From Undaria pinnatifida (lineage: Eukaryota > Sar > Phaeophyceae > Laminariales > Alariaceae), in NCBI GenBank assembly GCA_012845835.1, contig JABAKD010000023.1:12585851-12649850 (forward strand): 64,000 bases of DNA, in the 5' to 3' direction. Positions 32,163 to 41,699 of this stretch are shown here, piece after piece. The notes below the pieces were generated by a model, which did no database searches, was not told the origin of the DNA, and saw only the letters and a list, made by a program, of their open reading frames with translations. A program made the position numbers and the translations under genes. The stretch's first letter is position 1. Each line of letters starts with the position of its first letter.

Positions 32163-32502
32163 ATGAGCAAGTCCGCAACTTCCCAGGAAGGGGTGGCCTC
32201 CAGCAGTGATGCCACCGCTTCTGGTGGCGGGTCATCGTCGCTAGCTCCCACACACACCAGAGCAGGCGGCAGAAGTTATCGACGTGAACGCGGACAAAAA
32301 AGCCGTGCCGGTGATTTTGCCTGGTCCTGTGTACAACTCGCTCACGGGGGACGTGTACGAGTTGTCGGCGGAGACGATCAAAGCCGTCGATGGTTTCCCG
32401 GTGCCAGCCAGTTTTCGGAGGGAAGGGGGGCGTGAAGCCTTGTTTACGTACTCGATTGGCGTGTACGTAGAAACGACCGACGAGAACACAGCGCCCTGCT
32501 GA
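32163..32502 (+). pseudogene. BED/hAT-like transposase N-terminal fragment (tentative)
   Basis: An ATG at 32163 opens a Ser/Gly-rich leader; the frame shifts by one base near 32270 into a 72-codon frame (32284-32502). The second part reads like real protein, with words VPVILPGPVYNSLTGDVYEL, FRREGGREALFTYSIG and ENTAPC, then a TGA. In BED-finger transposases the ..APC is followed by W-x-C; here the next codon is a stop and the downstream DNA is AT-rich and unrelated, so the copy is truncated. The family assignment is from memory of such proteins and is weak. It lies between the first satellite array and the copia 5' LTR. Confidence 0.35.
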
Positions 32503-32672
32503 TAATTTAAAGGGTACCTTACCATTTGAACAACATGTATATCAAGACAAAGATCAAATATGAAAAAATATTGAAACTGTAAGAACCAATTATAGTAAAA
32601 TTCAATAATATACCTCAGCGGATACCCCCGGCCAATACCGAACTTGCTCGACGTACATATGCCGGTAGTTTA

Positions 32673-33073
32673 TGTTGGTGATAGCGGCAGTGTGTATCGA
32701 CCGAGCTGCTGTAGATCATCTGATTGGATAGTTTGAATATTGAATTGTCAATTGTAGTAAGTTGATGCTGGATATTCTGGGAATACTCTTTGTGGTTCGG
32801 TAGGTTGTACACAAGAACGAGCTATACAATGGACCGTAGGTGTGTGTCGGTACATTGGTATGTGGTACATTGGACAATTATCCAGTAGGAAGGTTCAGGC
32901 ATTGTTGCTGTAGGTCTGACTATCGGGTAGTTGCATAGCGTGATCCTGAGGTTGAGGTTGTGCGCGCCCACGAGCGCCCCCACCCTGCTCACTCCACCTT
33001 GCCTACCTGTCTCAGAAGGGCAATTGCTCAATAATACAACATCTTTTCCCCAGAAGCCATGAGTTTACCAACA
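32673..33073 (+). repeat. 5' LTR of copia element
   Basis: Starts TGTTGGTGATAGCGG and ends TTTACCAACA. The base following it does not begin with TGG, so a classical primer-binding site is not evident; copia elements can prime from an internal tRNA fragment. Confidence 0.93.
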
Positions 33074-33164
33074 CGTTATAGCGTCAAAGGTGTCTACTGC
33101 TCCGTCGTCCCCTTGGACTACACTAGACTGCTGTACGAGAGAGGCCTGATCAACCTGTCTCATC

Positions 33165-34301
33165 ATGGCTGAACCGGGGACACCTGCGGGTGGCCGAGTT
33201 CAGAGTAATCCGTAGGATGTTGGTGAGAGGATGGTTTCCCTAGAGACGCAGTTGTCCCAACTTACGACTCTAGTCACGTCGCTTGTTGATCAACAGAAGA
33301 AGCAAATGGAGTCCTCTGTGTCTGCTGTCGCGCCGGGAGGCGGCGGAACAGAGTATGCTGGTGGTACGCATTCTACCCATGATGCTACTGGCAGGACCGC
33401 GGGAGGTACGGGCGGCGATGCCCAAGGCCTTGGCGTGTCCAGCATGGGGGTTGGGAGTAGTAGCCTTGCTGGCTCAGGCTTGAACCCTAATGTATTTGCT
33501 GTTAATCGTTCCTCTGCTGGTGCTGCAAGCTTTGGTTCGATTGAGATTGAAAGTGGGGCTGTAGGTAGCCAGTCTTTCGTTCCCGGGACTGTAGGTAGGG
33601 CTCTCGGAAGCCAGTCCTCTGTTCCTCCCGAACCTACTCCGTCGAGCAGGTGGTGGGAAAGTGTCGCCAGTGGAAACAATCTGATTCCTGGGGCCGGCAT
33701 TACTGATACAGGAGAGAAATTGGGTGGGGGTCCTTTAGAAGTTCCCAAGGCTCCTGTTTTCGATGGGACAGACGTGTCTTACCCCTCATGGTCGCAGAAT
33801 TTTCTGCTAAGTGCCCGGCACAACAATCTGTATGAGGCGTTTGTTTCCGAGACTGAGATTCCGATTGCTGACATTGGTTTCGACTTGACCCCCTGGGTAG
33901 AGAAAGGATTCAGTGTGGGTGTGCTGCGTCAGGCTGAGATGGCATGGTGGGTTATGTTCGACTGCTTGAAGAAGGATAGTCTAAAAACTATGGTTCGCCA
34001 CGCTGGTTCTTCCAGCAAGGGTTTTCGAGTGCTGAAAGATCATTTTCTGCCGTTGAGCCAGAGTCAGGTTCGTGTGCAGGAGGAGAAACTCAAATCACTG
34101 CGCATGCGTTCGAATGAGAATCCCTCGATCTTCTTTGCATTTGTGAGAGAGACGCTTGGTGTGCTTCAAATGCTGGAAGTCAAGAAAGATGACAGAGAGG
34201 TGTGCAACCTGATGCTCGAGGGGCTGTCGCATGAATATAAGACTCTGCGTGAAACTCCGGTGGTGTTCTGCCCGAATGGACCCGAGGGATACCTGGAATG
34301 A
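33165..34301 (+). pseudogene. gag: copia Gag (interrupted)
   Basis: The most upstream ATG in frame is at 33165 (MAEPGTPAGG..), but a TAG at 33213 interrupts it; the uninterrupted part starts at ATG 33231 and gives 356 aa. The N-terminus has a short coiled coil (LETQLSQLTTLVTSLVDQQK) and a Gly/Ser-rich linker. Residues about 180-350 form the UBN2-type capsid-like domain of copia Gag (FDGTDVSYPSWSQNF, EKLKSLRMRS, LMLEGLSHEYKTL). I see no CCHC zinc knuckle before the protease, which is unusual for this family and suggests loss. The frame ends prematurely near 34290, where the reading shifts. Confidence 0.85.
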
Positions 34302-34815
34302 TACCATGGTGTTTCTGTCCCAAAATCTCCCAAACGATTGGAATGGTGACACGTATCTTGCATCGTGGTATGACTCTGTGCTGGTGAATTGGGTGAATTC
34401 TTATGGTGCTGATATTCCAACGCTGTATAGTGAAGTGGCGGACAGGATAAGGAACTATGTCGGTAGTGATCGTCTTATTCGTGATTCTATTCGTGAATAT
34501 GCCACTCTCACCAAGAAGAGGTGTTTCGAAGATTGGTATGTAGACACAGGTACCGCTTTCCACATGACAGATTCTCTCTCGTGTATGAAGGATGTGAAGC
34601 CTTGCCACAAGAATGTAAAGGGAATTGGTGGCGTGACTTGTGAGGTAGCTCTTTCAGGAACTCTGGAATTGGTGTTCGTGTCTGCTGACAACGAGTTTTT
34701 GGTAGAGTTGAAGAATGTGCTGTATTGTCCCAAATTGGGGTACAACCTTTTTTTCCCCAGCGCATTTTTGATGGCGAGTCATGGAATGGTCTTGGTGGTC
34801 CTCGTGGTGTGGTGA
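34302..34815 (+). pseudogene. copia protease region
   Basis: Continues Gag in the next frame (the frame is open from 34231). The end of Gag (TMVFLSQNLPNDWNGD) leads into an aspartic protease with WYVDTGTAFHMT, where DTG is the catalytic triad, and the strand-forming VLYCPKLGYNL. A frameshift near 34785 moves the reading to the third frame. Retroviral-type protease of copia elements, normally autocatalytic; here it could not be made in frame with integrase. Confidence 0.85.
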
Positions 34816-35153
34816 CTGCTTTCCACGGACATGTGACTTTTGATAATTTCGATGGCATGCTTGTTACGACTGCGTATCGTGTGGGTGATGACTCTATTGG
34901 ATCCGTGTTGGCTGCCCTCACTCCTTCAAACCCCAAGCACGAAACGAGTATGGATGTGAATGATTTTCATAACATTTATGCTCACTCACATGAAGGGTTG
35001 CTTCGTACTACTGCAAAGCGACTGGGTATCAAGTTGACTGGTAGCCTAGATGCTCGTACGGGATGTTCGATGTCGAAGGCAATTAGAAAAGTGATCGCTC
35101 GGAAACTAAAGGGATTGCTCGTGAAACTAAATGTAGATCAGATAAAAAGTTAG
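34775..35153 (+). pseudogene. copia GAG-pre-integrase zinc-binding region
   Basis: The frame, open from 34725, carries the H-H part of the integrase N-terminal zinc site (DFHNIYAHSHEGLL) and the family word AKRLGIKLTGSL. Only one of the two expected cysteines is visible (TGCSMSKA); the first position is changed, so metal binding is probably lost. A further frameshift near 35100 leads to the catalytic core. Confidence 0.8.
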
Positions 35154-36700
35154 GGAGAGTTTATGTTGACCTGGGAGGGAAGAAGGCCGTTGTGTCCATA
35201 GGGGGAAAGTATTACCCCATGATTGTGAAGGATGATTTCACAAGGCGTGCATGGATCTATTTCCTGAGAAGTATATCAGACGCTGCGAGTGCTTTCCGGA
35301 GTTTTCTTGCTAGTGTGCGTGCTGATGGAATCCCATCATTGGTTGAGATTGTTAGATCTGACAATGGAGGGGAGTTTTTCGGTGGAGAATTTGCATCTGT
35401 GTGCAATGAGCTCTTGATTAAGCAAGAGTTCACCCCAGCTTACAGTCCTCAATACAACGGTGTTGCAGAGCGTGGACTGGGATTGATAGAGGAGGCCGCA
35501 ATGGCGGCTCGTGTTCAGGCGAAAGTTCTTTTTGGGCATGTACAGTTACCTAAGACTGACAGACCCTGGGCTGAGGCAATGCACTGGGCTTGCGAAACAC
35601 TTAATCACACGGCTTGTTCTGCAAACCCCGATTCCAAGTCGCCGTATGAAATGTGGTATGGGGAAGCTCGTCCTGCTAAACCTTATCAATTTTTGAAACC
35701 GGCGTACTGCAAGTGGCAGCGACCGTCGGAGCTGTTTCCGAAGGGTGAGAGTTGCTTTTATGTCGGTCCTTCGAGAGACCACCCGCGTGATTGTCGTAGA
35801 GTACTTACGAGGGCTGGGACTATTCAGAAAACGAGGGATGTAACGTGGGAGGCGTTGCCGTCACAACTCCCTCCACCGCAACCTCCATTGCCGATAGAGA
35901 TCGCGGAGGAGGGAGGGGAGGAAAGTGACAACGATGTAGAAGCCGAGGCATGGCCGCTTGTAGGGAGGGGAGTTGCCCACACACTGTTGCGAAATAACGC
36001 GGCAGTGGTCCCCTCTGGTGCAGCAACGAACGAGGTAGTGGTCCCCCCTGATGAAGCAGTCGATGTGGTTGAAAGTGTTGACGCAGAGAATGTAGGTCGA
36101 TCGCCGTTTGCCCCCTCTGCGCCATCTTCGCCCGTTCCCTCTGTGTCGTCTCCAGCACCTGAGTTCACCGATGGTGAGGGGCAGGGAGGGCAAGATGTGG
36201 GGGAACTAGAGCCGGTGGGTCCTGAAGAGCAGGATACAGAGTCTGTAGGGCCGGGAGGGCAGGAGGCAGAGGCAGAGGCATCGCCTCCAGTTGCTCGTCG
36301 TCCGCGGCATGTAGCTGAGCTAGCTGACTTCAACAACCCTGCGCGTGAGAATGATGAAGTAAGAGAAGGTAGAACTCGCGCGCAAACCCGTGCAGTTAAC
36401 CAGCAGAATGTATCTGGCCTTGTGGCCACTCTAGGGCCCGTCTGCGCAACAGAGATAATATATGCGCTGTTGGCGGAGCAGAGAGCAGGTGACGCAGTGG
36501 AATTGCCGAAAGAACTAGTGCAGGACGTAGAGTCTGAGCCTGATAGCTATCAAGAAGCCCGGCAATCGAAGTACGCCACGATTTGGGATGGAGCTATGTC
36601 TGCAGAAGTTGAAGGCTTGATAAGGGCAGGAACGTTCACGTTAGCGGTAAAGATCCCAATAGGCTGTAACGTGATAAATGCTAGATGGGTTTTCAAATAG
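35105..36700 (+). pseudogene. copia integrase core and linker
   Basis: Frame two. The catalytic triad is present: D in VYVDLGG (about 35160), D in VRSDNGGEF (about 35358) and E in GVAERGLG (about 35467). It continues with the copia-specific WAEAMHWACETLNHT and SPYEMWYGE region, then an acidic Pro-rich linker of about 170 residues and the motif GRTRAQTRA (about 36367-36396). It ends at an in-frame TAG (36698-36700) directly after ARWVFK, where the RT begins, so the stop is a substitution and not a frame end. Confidence 0.9.
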
Positions 36701-38074
36701 AAAGCAGACGAAACAGGAAAGATAGTGAAGGCCAAGGCTAGGCTTGTCGCGAAGGGCTTCAGGCAGAAGTATGGTGTAGACTATCTTGAGACTTTCTCGC
36801 CTACTGCAAATCCTGCATCAATTCGATTGTTGGTAGCATTGGCGTGCAAGTATGATTTGGAATTACTCCACTGGGACATTGAGCAGGCGTTTGTTCAGTC
36901 CAAGTTGGATCACGAGGTGTTCATGAAGTTGCCTCCTGGCTGTGGTTCGATGTCAGGAAAGGTTGTCCGTCTGAACAAGAGTTTGTACGGATTGAAGCAG
37001 GCATCTAGAACATTTTACAAGAGGCTAGTATCGGATCTAAAGAGGATTGGTTTCGAGCAGTCTCTGTGTGACCCCTGTGTGCTGCGTTTTATGATGGGAG
37101 ACGAGGTGATAGGGATGGTCGCGATTCACGTGGATGACATTCTGTATGCAGGAACTAAGAGTCTTGCCAAGGTGGTTGTAGAAGCTCTAGGCGATTCTCT
37201 TCCTACGAAGAATTTGGGTGAGGTCAAGTTCTTTCTTGGTTGCGCATTTATTCGCGACCGCGAGGCTGGCACGATTGAGATTTCTCAGGAGAGTTACATC
37301 AGGAGTGTGCTTGAGAGATTCAAAATTTGTCGCACCAGCCCGATCCCTGCTTCCCCTGCTAACGATAACAGGTCCGTGATGGAGGATGAGGAGGCAGGAG
37401 ATGTGCCGTTCCGAGAGGTGGTGGGGTGCCTGATGTGGATCGCCAATGGGACGAGGCCCGACATCTCGAATGCTGTGCGGGCGGTGGCGAGGCACTCTCA
37501 TGAGCCAAAGAAGAGAGACTGGAAGGCAGCTCAGAACTATCTTCTGGAAACGGCACATCTAACTCTGAAGTACAAGAGAGACAGTACGGTTGATGACGTA
37601 GGCACGTTGGTGTACGTAGATGCAGACTTCGCCAGCAAGGCCACTGACCGTAGATCAGTTTCGGGAGCACTAATTATTGTGGCTGCCTGTCTCTTAGCTT
37701 GGCTTTCTTGGACGCAGAAATGCGTTTCGCAGTCGACTTCTGAGGCAGAGTATCTTGCGATGGGCGATGGTGTGAAGGAGTCTCTGTTTGTGAACGGAAT
37801 GCTTCAGTTCTTGAGGCCTAGTGTAGAGCCTCGTAAAATCGACGTCCTTGAGGGCAACGAGGGAGCGATTGCGCTTGCAGAGAATCCGCTTAGCTCGAGC
37901 AGGAGTAAGCTCATCGACGTGAGGCACCACTTTCTTAGAAATCTGACCGAGGAGGGTGTGATCGAGATCACGCATGTTCCCAGCGAAAAACAACATGCGG
38001 ACATCCTCACGAAGGCTCTGCCGAGAAGTATTTTTGAAGTTCACCGTGACTTTGCATTGGGCTCTAGGAAGTAG
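36701..38074 (+). pseudogene. copia reverse transcriptase and RNase H
   Basis: Same frame as the integrase across the TAG at 36698. RT motifs: KARLVAKGFRQ, FVQSKLDHEVFMKLPPG, RLNKSLYGLKQ and the catalytic HVDDILYAG. RNase H: YVDADFASKATDRRSVSG, then TSEAEYLAMGDG. The third acidic position, usually EDN-GAI in this family, reads EGNEGAI, so a metal ligand is replaced by Gly. It ends with SSSRSKLIDVRHHFLR and HADILTKALP, typical copia C-terminal signatures. The open frame itself is complete and stops at 38072-38074. It cannot be expressed with Gag because of the upstream breaks. Confidence 0.93.
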
Positions 38075-38137
38075 GAGTCTGAATTATTTTTGTTTGTCAT
38101 ACTGCATGTTGTGGGTCTGGTAGATACAACAGCCCCT

Positions 38138-38145
38138 AGGGAGGG
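38138..38145 (+). promoter_or_regulatory. Polypurine tract of copia element
   Basis: AGGGAGGG directly abuts the 3' LTR. Position and composition fit the plus-strand primer. Confidence 0.75.
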
Positions 38146-38551
38146 TGTTGGTGATAGCGGCAGTGCGTATCGGCCGAGCTGCTGTAGATCATCGGATTGG
38201 ATAGTTTGAATATTGAATTGTCAATTGTAGTAAGTTGATGCTGGATATTCTGGGAATACTCTTTGTAGTACTTCGGTAGGTTGTACACAAGTGCGAGCTA
38301 AATAATGGACCGTAGGTGTGTGTGTCGGTACATTGGTATGTGGTACATTGGACAATTATCCAGTAGGAAGGTTCAGGCATTGTTGCTGTAGGTCTGACTA
38401 TCGGGTAGTTGCATAGCGTGATCCTGAGGTTGAGGTTGTGCGCGCCCACGAGCGCCCCCACCCTGCTCACTCCACCTTGCCTACCTGTCTCAGAAGGGCA
38501 ATTGCTCAATAATACAACATCTTTTCCCCAGAAGCCACGAGTTTACCAACA
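38146..38551 (+). repeat. 3' LTR of copia element
   Basis: 406 bp, sister of 32673-33073; differs by scattered transitions, a 3-bp insertion (GTAGTAC.. versus GTGGT..) and a GT-dinucleotide gain. Confidence 0.93.
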
Positions 38552-38600
38552 ATTTATGTCCAGTTCATGTACCTAAGTGCAAGTGTGCGTCGGTACCTTG

Positions 38601-38622
38601 CCGGCGGTATATATACCGCCGG
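38601..38622. repeat. 22-bp perfect palindrome
   Basis: Half-site CCGGCGGTATA followed by its exact complement. Lies between the copia 3' flank and satellite array 2. Confidence 0.85.
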
Positions 38623-38649
38623 TACTGCCGGTAGATGTATACAAGTGTG

Positions 38650-38962
38650 TGCCGGTACCGGTTCCGGACGATTCGGTAAGTTCAGGACGTCATCAATACC
38701 GGTACCGAAAACTTCGGAAAGTTCGGTACAACATCAATACCGACACTGGAAACTTCGGTAAGTTCGGTACGGCATCGATACCGGTACCGAAAACTTCGGT
38801 AAGTTCGGTGCATCAATATCGGTACCGGAAACCTCGGTAAGTTCGGTACACCTCCAATACCGGCACCGGACAGTTCAGTAAGTTCGGTACGCCAACCGGT
38901 ACCGGACACTTCGGCAAGTTCGGTACGACATCCATACCGGTACCGAGAATACCGGTACCGAG
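38650..38962. repeat. 41-bp satellite array 2 (~8 copies)
   Basis: Same consensus as array 1 (GGTACCG, ACTTCGGTAAGTTCGGTAC, ATCAATACC) and same orientation. Without the copia element the two arrays would be about 0.7 kb apart. Confidence 0.92.
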
Positions 38963-38996
38963 CCGAACACACCCTTGGTTATTACCGAATAAAGGC

Positions 38997-39538
38997 CACC
39001 CGGGTGGTACACCGTGGGGGTGTGGTATGAGATGGGGTGTGGTATACACTGTAATATACGGTGCTGCTGGTACTTCTGCCACGTACTGCTACTGCTGCTG
39101 GTGGTGCTGCTTGCTACAGACACCAACAACGCAGCTTGCAAAGATGAGTATTGCCCTGCGATTCGTCAAACTCACGGCTGGTGTCCTTGAAATATGTATG
39201 TGTATAATTGCGATTTTTTTTTCTTCGGGCACATCTCTTCGTGTTCGCACCTTTGTCCCAAACGTCGAGTGGGGTGGGCACAATTCAACCGTCGGGCTCA
39301 CGTTGCTGGAGATTTGGGCGCGATCCGTACAGTGTGTCGCGCGTGGGAAGCCTTTCAAACTTTTTTCGGCCTTGGGCACACTTAGGGCAAATCCCCGGGT
39401 TTCCGCAACATCCCCGGGTATTGGGTTTCTGCATCCCTTATCCCCGCGCACGCACGTAAAATTTGGATCCAAACCCGGCTTTTCTGCTCTCGTAGAGGGT
39501 ACACGTGTTCCTTTCCCTCTTTTTGCTCAGAGCGCCCC
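38997..39538. other. Unassigned stretch with an uncalled ORF
   Basis: Begins with GGTGTGGTATAC words related to 30166-30625. A 238-codon plus-strand frame (39027-39743) and a 127-codon minus-strand frame (39089-39472) overlap; neither has a domain and the former runs into the tandem duplication, so neither is called as a gene. Confidence 0.4.
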
Positions 39539-40672
39539 GCTACGATCCTACCGCCCAGCAGCAGTCCAGCCCGCTAGCAGCAGCAGCCTGCAACTGTATG
39601 CGGGTGTGGCTGCTGTTGTAGTAGCTGATTCTTTGATCGGAGCGTCGAATTTGTCACCCTATCATACCCCATCTTTCTGGTGTGCTGCCGCTTTGGACGC
39701 ATCTCAACTGCATGTCCATAAATCGCGCCAATTTCGTCGGTAGTATAGATTTTTTTTTATAATATTTGATATACAAACTCATCCTTACATTTACGTCCAA
39801 AGAGGAAGTATTTTTCCGTACTACATACCAAAGGGGTATTGTTTTGTGTCGGAGATTTTGCTCACGCCACAGATGACAGGTACCAAACATAAGGACGGCA
39901 CAACCCTACGTGTACAACTCTACCGCACAGCAGCAGTAGTGGGATACACCATGTACATGCGCGTGGCGAGTCCTCGCTATGCTGAGGCGAGTTGCTTTCG
40001 TCTCCACGAGGGGACGATTTTGAATCGGACGACGATCAAAACAATCCAGCGTAACTTTGCTTGACTAAAAAAAGCAAGCATCAGTGGATATAGGCGCTGA
40101 TGGCACCACGCTACGATCCTGCCGCCCAGCAGCGATCCAGCCTCCTAGCATCAGCAGCCTGCAATTCTATGCGCGTATGACTGCTGTTGTAGAAACTGAT
40201 TCTTTGATCGGAGCGTGTCATTTGTCACCCCACCATACCCCATATTTCCGCTGTGCTGCCACTTCGTGCGCATCTCCATTGCATGTCCATGGATCGCGCT
40301 AATTTGAGCGTTAATATAGGAACCTTTTTGAAGTTAATTTATATACCAACCCATCCTTACATTTACGTCCAAGTAGACAGAGTGTTTTTACGTCCATAAC
40401 AGAGGGGTAATCATGTTATGGGTCGGAGATTTTGCTCAGACCACAGATGACAGGGACCAGACAACATGAGGACAGCACAACGCTACGTGTACAACCTTGC
40501 CGCACAGCAGTAGTAGGATACATGATGTATGTGAGCGTGGCGAGTCCTCGCTATGCTGAGGCGAGTTGCTTTCGTCTCCATGAGGGGACCATTTTGAACC
40601 GGACGACGATCTAAACAATCCGGCGTATTTTTTCTTGAATTAAAAAAGCAAACAGCAGTGGATATAAGCGCT
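39539..40672. repeat. 571-bp tandem duplication
   Basis: GCTACGATCCT is at 39539 and 40110, and the two units stay collinear to about 40672 with roughly 80-85% identity. The best conserved part is GTGGCGAGTCCTCGCTATGC followed by TGAGGCGAGTTGCTTTCGTC, which contains GCGAG/CTCGC inverted words. Differences include many small indels, so no frame is conserved. Confidence 0.88.
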
Positions 40673-41440
40673 GATGCTCCATGAGAAAGGGCTTCCCTGT
40701 CTCAGCGACAATAAAAGCCCTACAGTTCATCATTCCGCGCACTCTCTGCGACGAACTGGCGGTGAAGGGGGATGATTGCCCCTCCTGGCGTGTATCACTC
40801 GTCGTTAAGTTCAATATCTGGCTCAACAAGACACGAGGAGTACCTATTCTGAAATTGCTGATTTCCATACGAAACAACAGGAAACAAAGAAAAAACATCA
40901 AAACCACGATAGAAAGACGGCGCACGGAACAAGTGCTGATTTTTTTTGTTACCGGTTGAAAATCCACCTATTCGTCCTTTTATTTTTACCACGCAAATTT
41001 TACTGCATAAGAGTCGCCCGTATGAAAAGTCCCCATCGTACGAGTACTGGCGCTGGACACGTACGTACTGATGGGATTACCACATATTTTCGGTTTTCCA
41101 CCACGACGGCGAGAGAGCGAACCGTACCGGGAGGGCGCCTCCCCACACTCCGCTTCTCGAGCTGCGGACAAGAGCATAGTTTTTTCTACCACCAGGTACA
41201 TCTTATTTGCCCACAGACAGTCAGATGTTGGATGTTTGGGTTTCGTTCTTGCGCCACTCCCTTAGGCACTACCCGGAGGGGAACCTTGTGTTTTTTATCA
41301 AACACCCAACATTCTTCTTTCAATGCATGTACACCTTGAGGCAAATAGAAGGTAGGACTTGCGGACGCTGCTTGTAGCTAGGCCACGCAACTGTAGGTGA
41401 GATACAAGTTAGATAAGCTCTGCTGACACGGGTATAAATA
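40673..41440. other. No gene supported
   Basis: Short open frames only. On the minus strand about 41190-41370 reads 63 codons with plausible composition (LPQGVHALKEECWVFDKKHK), but there is no start, no domain and no second exon. Left unassigned. Confidence 0.35.
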
Positions 41441-41449
41441 GTTTGACCT

Positions 41450-41636
41450 ATGCTGTTGATGCTACTGCTAATGTTGTTGTTGCTGCCGCTGCTGCCACTG
41501 CCGCTGCCGCTGCTGCTGCCGCTGCTGCCGCTGCCGCTGCCGCTGATGTTGCTGCCGCTCCCGCTGCCGCTGATGTTGGTGTTGCTGCCGCTGCCGCTGC
41601 CGCTGCCGCTGCTGGCGCTGGCGCTGGCGCTGGCGC

Positions 41637-41675
<39 letters not shown>
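41450..41675. repeat. (GCT/GCC)n-(GTT)n microsatellite
   Basis: About 180 bp of GCT, GCC and GCG triplets, then ten GTT triplets (about 41637-41669). ORFs here are poly-Ala, poly-Leu or poly-Cys translations. Confidence 0.9.
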
Positions 41676-41676
<1 letters not shown>

Positions 41677-41699
41677 CACCCGGGGCACCCGGATTTGTA

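Larger units (their letters stand above)
32673..38551 (+). mobile_element. Ty1/copia LTR retrotransposon, full length but decayed
   Basis: LTRs are at 32673-33073 (401 bp) and 38146-38551 (406 bp), with 7-bp terminal inverted repeats TGTTGGT/ACCAACA. By eye they differ at about nine positions plus two small indels (about 2%). The flanks are GTTTA (32668-32672) and ATTTA (38552-38556), a 5-bp target duplication with one change. The order gag-protease-integrase-RT-RNase H defines copia. Frame breaks lie near 34290, 34785 and 35100, and in-frame stops at 33213 (TAG) and 36698 (TAG), so this copy cannot make its polyprotein as read. Confidence 0.95.

Noticed and set aside
35824-36429. 201-codon minus-strand ORF in copia
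   Set aside because: Shadow of the acidic Pro-rich integrase-RT linker.
39027-39743. 238-codon ATG ORF
   Set aside because: Overlaps a 127-codon antisense frame and runs into a tandem duplication whose second copy does not keep the frame.
41190-41370. 63-codon minus-strand frame with protein-like wording
   Set aside because: No start, no splice-compatible neighbour, no recognised family; could be chance.
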